In this document: positions 60,731-64,000 of the stretch, one piece after another | How positions within the stretch are numbered: position 1 is the first letter of the stretch | How the letters are laid out: each line of letters starts with the position of its first letter | DNA from: Rhodospirillaceae bacterium | GTDB taxonomy: Bacteria > Pseudomonadota > Alphaproteobacteria > SP197 | Direction of reading: 5' to 3' | DNA length: 64,000 bases | Assembly (NCBI GenBank): GCA_002722885.1 | Contig: PBNE01000003.1 | Span: 12,090-76,089, forward strand | The notes under the pieces: generated by a model | What the model was told of the DNA's origin: nothing | Databases searched by the model: none | The model's input: the letters and a program-made list of their open reading frames with translations, nothing else | Program-made: the position numbers and the translations under genes

Positions 60731-61420
60731 CTATTCGTTTGAAGCGAAGTTCGGCGTGCCGTTCAGCAACGCTTCGGCCGTGCTGATCTCATCGATCGAC
60801 ATGTATTCGGTGAGTTGGAGTTGGGCTGAGGCGCTGATCGTCATGCGTTCGGCGGCCAGACCGTAGAAGTAGTAGGCCTGGACGAAATCCTGGGGCACGC
60901 CATAGCCCGAACCGTACATGAAGCCCATGCGATACTGGGCACGAGTGTGGCCCTGTTCCGCCGCAGCGCGATACCAGCGGACGGACTCGACATAGTCACG
61001 CGCAAGCACGACGCCGTCGCGGTAAATCTTGCCCATCTCGAACTGGGCGTCGGGATCACCACCTTCGGCCGCGCGCTGAATGCAGGCCACCGCCAAGGTC
61101 CAGTTCTCTTCAACATGAACACCCTCAATCAGGGCCAGACCGTAATGCACCATGGCAGGGGCAAAGTTCCGTTCTGCAGCCTGCTGGTACCAGGCGACCG
61201 CAACGACATTGTCCTCCACAACCCCAATGCCGTGGTCATACATGCGGCCGAGATTGAACATTGCGCTGACATGGCCGCCCTCGGCCAGGGGAGTCCAGAT
61301 CATGATCGCTGCCTGATACTGGCGCTGCGAAAAGGCCGCCATACCTTCGGCATAGGTCTCGGCATGCGCCGCAGGTGAAACAAACAGAACAGCCACCAGG
61401 GCCAGAACAAGGCGTTTCAA
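60731..61420 (-). CDS. Secreted SEL1-like repeat protein
   Basis: The 229-residue product has a signal peptide (MKRLVLALVAVLFVSPAAHA) followed by four or five SEL1 repeats of 36 residues (for example GHVSAMFNLGRMYDHGIGVV, DPDAQFEMGKIYRDGVVLAR and HTRAQYRMGFMYGSGYGVPQ). SEL1 solenoids are protein-binding scaffolds in the periplasm or cell surface. It converges with the BenE gene, whose stop is one base from its own stop. Confidence 0.88.
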   Translation of the reverse strand: MKRLVLALVAVLFVSPAAHAETYAEGMAAFSQRQYQAAIMIWTPLAEGGHVSAMFNLGRMYDHGIGVVEDNVVAVAWYQQAAERNFAPAMVHYGLALIEGVHVEENWTLAVACIQRAAEGGDPDAQFEMGKIYRDGVVLARDYVESVRWYRAAAEQGHTRAQYRMGFMYGSGYGVPQDFVQAYYFYGLAAERMTISASAQLQLTEYMSIDEISTAEALLNGTPNFASNE

Positions 61421-61448
61421 GGTTCAGGTCTCTCCAGGTCTTTCGACA

Positions 61449-61844
61449 TCAATGAACCGGCGCATGCCGCGGCGGCGTGGCTTCCTGGACCATCCGGGTC
61501 GGACCGGCCTGATGGTGAATCACGCGCCAGCCCCCCTCTTCCTTACGAAAGATGTTCGTCGCCACGAGCATACCGTCACCGACGCCTTCATAACAGATCA
61601 CGTGCGCGGTTTCACCGTTCACAAATGCACGGGCGCCGACGCAGCGGACTGCGGGCGGGCCGGCGAGAATCGCACGCCAGCTTTCCATCACCGCCTCACG
61701 GTCGACCAGTGCCTGCCAGCCAGGATGGATGCAGGTCACACCCTCACCCTGGGACCAAACGGCCTCCATTGCGGTGACATCACCGGCTGCAAAGGCGGCA
61801 TAAAACGCCAGATTGGCCTCGAGAACGGCCTCGTTGTCGGTCAT
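61449..61844 (-). CDS. SnoaL-like / ketosteroid-isomerase-fold protein
   Basis: The 131-residue product has the NTF2-like pattern: VLEANLAFYAAFAAGDVTAM, EGVTCIHPGWQALVDREAVM, SWRAILAGPPAVRC and FRKEEGGWRVIHHQAGPTRM. Such proteins bind small molecules, often without a known reaction. It is transcribed towards the SEL1 gene (28 bases apart), downstream of the M14 carboxypeptidase gene (nine bases apart), so all three may be cotranscribed. Confidence 0.8.
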   Translation of the reverse strand: MTDNEAVLEANLAFYAAFAAGDVTAMEAVWSQGEGVTCIHPGWQALVDREAVMESWRAILAGPPAVRCVGARAFVNGETAHVICYEGVGDGMLVATNIFRKEEGGWRVIHHQAGPTRMVQEATPPRHAPVH

Positions 61845-61853
61845 GACCGAAGT

Positions 61854-62972
61854 CTACCGCAGATCGCCGATCACCGCAGCCAGGGCATCGAGTACCGAAG
61901 CGCCGAGATGCGCGCAGCGGCCGGGCGACCATCCGGCCACGGGTTCGGGCGTGATCGCACTGTCCTTGAACGGCTGCTCGAGCGTCATCGCGAGGCACTG
62001 AAAGGTGCTGGCGACATACTTGGTGCAGATTCTGAGATCGGCTTTGCCCACCGCAACCGGTGGATAACCGTGCTCCGTCTGGAAGTCGGGATTGACGTGC
62101 TGATAAGACGCACAGAAGCGGTCGCTGAGGTCGAGGAAGCGGAGATCGTAGCCGCTGATGCCCTGGGGGCCGGCGATGAAATTGTAGGGCAACCCCTCAT
62201 CGCCATGGACGTCGAGCAGGAAGTCGACGCCGGTCTGTTCCATCCGGGCGCGGACATGGAAGACCTCGGGGCTTCGTTCAGCCGAGGGTTCCTGCCATTC
62301 GCGGTTCAGATTGGCGCCCGCGGCATTGGTTCGGAGATTGCCGAGCACCCCGCCGTCGGGGTTCATGTGCGGCACGACGTTGAAGGTGGCGCGTTCGCGA
62401 AGCGAACGGGCCAGCGCATCGTCCGGATCGGTCAGACGGCGGAGAAAGCCCTCCATCCACCAAGACGCCTGTGTCTCTCCGGGATGCTGGCGGCCGATGA
62501 ACCACAGATTGAGCGGGCCCGAGCCGATTTCCAGAAGATCCATCTCCCGGCCCTCGACCGTGGCGCCGAGGATGCGCGCCGTCACGCCGGGACGCGCCTG
62601 GATGGCCGCGACCAGCTCCCGGTGCCGGGCGTGGGGATAGGGCGCGAAATAGGCGAACTCGATGCTGTCGTGGGTGGGCGTGTGTCGGATCACGAGGTTC
62701 TTGCCGTCATAGCTCGTCGTCACCCGGAACCAGTGCCTGAGATCGTCGCTGGCGACCGCCTGGTAACCTTCCCAGCCCTTCGGATAGCTGCTGTCGCCCG
62801 CATTGGTGATCGTGATGACACAGGGAGTCCCCGCCACGCCTGTGAGCCGGAAATTGAACCACTGCAGAAAGTCGGCGGCGGAATCCTTGCGCAGGGCCAG
62901 CCGGACGGCATCCGGTACCTGGGCGGACAGGACGTTGATGCTGCCGCCGTCGTATGCTGCACTGATCTTCAT
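61854..62972 (-). CDS. M14-type zinc carboxypeptidase (cytosolic carboxypeptidase-like)
   Basis: The 372-residue product has an N-terminal beta-sandwich domain (MKISAAYDGGSINVLSAQVP) typical of cytosolic carboxypeptidases, then the M14 zinc site: RQHPGETQASWWMEGFLRRL (His-x2-Glu) and LDVHGDEGLPYNF (third ligand His), with MNPDGGVLGNLRTNAAGANL NR as the substrate arginine region (split here). The catalytic glutamate is near MTLEQPFKD. The bacterial substrates are unknown. ATG 62972 is chosen because MKISAAYDG is the usual start. Confidence 0.88.
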   Translation of the reverse strand: MKISAAYDGGSINVLSAQVPDAVRLALRKDSAADFLQWFNFRLTGVAGTPCVITITNAGDSSYPKGWEGYQAVASDDLRHWFRVTTSYDGKNLVIRHTPTHDSIEFAYFAPYPHARHRELVAAIQARPGVTARILGATVEGREMDLLEIGSGPLNLWFIGRQHPGETQASWWMEGFLRRLTDPDDALARSLRERATFNVVPHMNPDGGVLGNLRTNAAGANLNREWQEPSAERSPEVFHVRARMEQTGVDFLLDVHGDEGLPYNFIAGPQGISGYDLRFLDLSDRFCASYQHVNPDFQTEHGYPPVAVGKADLRICTKYVASTFQCLAMTLEQPFKDSAITPEPVAGWSPGRCAHLGASVLDALAAVIGDLR

Positions 62973-63034
62973 GAATCCGGCCTCCCGAACCCGCACGACA
63001 CTATCGAGGCACCCTCGGCATGCAGATAGGCTAA

Positions 63035-63379
63035 AGGAGGCTGGCCGAACGGCGCAAGCAAGAGGCCGGCACCCCGTCGGGCGGCGAGCGGCGGCTTCTT
63101 GAGATTTCGCGCGCGGTGATCATGGAACCGCAGGTCTTGGTGGTGGACGAACCGTCGATCGGTCTGGAACCCCGGTTCATCGACATGGTCTTCGAGATCC
63201 TAGATGACCTGCAGAAAACCGACGGCAAGACCATCATCATGGTCGAACAGAATGCCAAGAAGGGGCTGGAGTTTGCCGACATCCGCTATGTCCTGGTGTC
63301 GGGCCAGCTTGCGAAGGCCGGTTATGGCCGCGATCTGCTGAACGACGAGGACGTCGGGCGGCTCTTCCTCGGGGGCTGA
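63035..63379 (+). pseudogene. Branched-chain-type ABC ATPase fragment (LivF-like C-terminal half)
   Basis: After an in-frame TAA at 63032 the frame reads EAGTPSGGERRLLEISRAVI (signature motif with Pro for Leu), VLVVDEPSIGLEPRFIDMVF (Walker B and D-loop), IIMVEQNAKKGLEFADIRYV (switch region) and ends GRLFLGG. The N-terminal half with Walker A is missing and no ABC partner genes adjoin. A GTG at 63116 could start only a non-functional piece. It is a remnant of a LivF/high-affinity amino-acid transporter gene. Confidence 0.75.
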
Positions 63380-63423
63380 GCCTGAGGCAGACTGCGTCCC
63401 ATCATCAGCAAGGGTGCGGTTTC

Positions 63424-64000
63424 ATGGCGAAAAACAAGAAGAACAAAAAGACCGAGGACATCAAATTTCTGGTGGCCGACACGCCGCAGTTTCCCGAGGA
63501 GCAGGTCCACAAGATCGCCAAGAAGCTCTACGGCCGCGACGGTGACCTCAAGTACCTGGACTCGGATCGCGATCAGAACTTCCGCCTGCGCAACGACGAC
63601 GGCCAGTGGATCCTGAAGTTCTTCCATCCCCAGGAAGCCACCGATGTCATCGACTTCCAGACCAAGGCATTGCTCCACATCGAGCAAACCGATCCCGACC
63701 TGCTGGTGCCTCATGTGATCCCGACGAAGAAGGGCGAACCCTTCGGCAAGGCCAAAGCACCCGACGGGCGGACGAGCATTGTGCGCCTGCTGTCCTGGGT
63801 GCCGGGCATCGATCTTCATGAGGTCGAAAACTGCGCGCCGCTGCGGCGCGATGTCGGCCGGATTGTCGCTCGGCTCGACAAGGCCCTGCAAGGCTTCTTC
63901 CATGTCGCCGGGCTCCACACCATGCTGTGGGACATCAAACAGACCCCTCACCTGCGTATCCACACCGGCGACATCAAGACCAAACGCCATCGCAAGATGG
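63424..64000 (+). CDS. Phosphotransferase (APH fold, hydroxylysine-kinase-like), partial
   Basis: ATG 63424 opens a frame that runs off the window (192 codons visible). A lysine-rich start (MAKNKKNKKTEDIKFLVADT) is followed by the N-lobe of an aminoglycoside-phosphotransferase fold: FRLRNDDGQWILKFFHPQEA (nucleotide-binding lysine), IEQTDPDLLVPHVIPTKKGE, GRTSIVRLLSWVPGIDLHEV and AGLHTMLWDIKQTPHLRIHT. It resembles the kinase part of hydroxylysine or aminoalcohol phosphotransferases. The catalytic HGD motif lies beyond the edge. Confidence 0.8.
   Translation, partial: MAKNKKNKKTEDIKFLVADTPQFPEEQVHKIAKKLYGRDGDLKYLDSDRDQNFRLRNDDGQWILKFFHPQEATDVIDFQTKALLHIEQTDPDLLVPHVIPTKKGEPFGKAKAPDGRTSIVRLLSWVPGIDLHEVENCAPLRRDVGRIVARLDKALQGFFHVAGLHTMLWDIKQTPHLRIHTGDIKTKRHRKM

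Noticed and set aside
1-64000. CRISPR arrays, tRNA or rRNA genes, prophage
   Set aside because: I saw no regularly spaced repeats, no cloverleaf-type sequence I could support, and no phage structural genes. The only mobile DNA is IS3-type debris at 284-571 and 53148-53411.

Overview
The window is a 64 kb, GC-rich chromosomal stretch of an alphaproteobacterium, probably a free-living (marine-type) Rhodospirillales-like organism. This rests on three things: the complete CckA-ChpT-CtrA cell-cycle phosphorelay, the alphaproteobacterial SOS operator (GTTC-N7-GTTC) in front of recA, and the DksA subtype. Genes are densely packed on both strands. No rRNA, tRNA or CRISPR array was recognised.

Layout. 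1-7.6 kb: insertion-sequence debris, a fold-type I aminotransferase facing a phytanoyl-CoA-type oxygenase, a LysM cell-envelope protein, a LOG-family phosphoribohydrolase, NADP isocitrate dehydrogenase and two broken genes. 7.6-16.6 kb: the housekeeping and cell-cycle block alaS, recA, cckA, dksA, ctrA and chpT, then a DUF3553 gene. 16.7-31 kb: NAD-dependent formate dehydrogenase (a fused NuoE/NuoF-like subunit plus the molybdopterin subunit), with mobA, fdhD and moaA nearby. Interspersed are two methyltransferases, a TauE exporter, an NDP-forming acyl-CoA synthetase and an LLM flavin oxidoreductase. 31-35.4 kb: a ruined parDE module with its palindromic operator, hydroxypyruvate isomerase, nadK, a four-helix-bundle (S23/IVP) gene between inverted purine-rich repeats, and an aspartoacylase-type hydrolase. 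35.4-43.5 kb: a tungsten aldehyde ferredoxin oxidoreductase operon (ferredoxin, AOR, MoaD-like carrier, unknown 98-residue protein), then an orphan xanthine-dehydrogenase-type large subunit overlapping a DUF1636 Cys-rich protein, and a DadA-type FAD oxidoreductase. 43.5-47.2 kb: a complete Mla-type lipid ABC transporter. 47.2-64 kb: assorted catabolic genes (M81 peptidase, BKACE, desaturase, agmatinase, TauD dioxygenase, acyl-CoA dehydrogenase, BenE transporter, M14 carboxypeptidase) mixed with many decayed genes. A phosphotransferase gene runs off the right end.

Two themes stand out. First, molybdenum and tungsten enzymes cluster with their cofactor genes: formate dehydrogenase, AOR and a Mo-hydroxylase subunit lie alongside moaA, mobA, fdhD and a moaD-like gene. 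Second, accessory genes are decaying in a characteristic way. At least nine are interrupted by single in-frame stop codons (14 by my reading, 10 of them TAG), in frames that otherwise stay recognisable. TAG is still a normal terminator for cckA, the formate dehydrogenase alpha subunit and moaA, so this looks like pseudogenisation rather than a changed code. The amber excess deserves a check.
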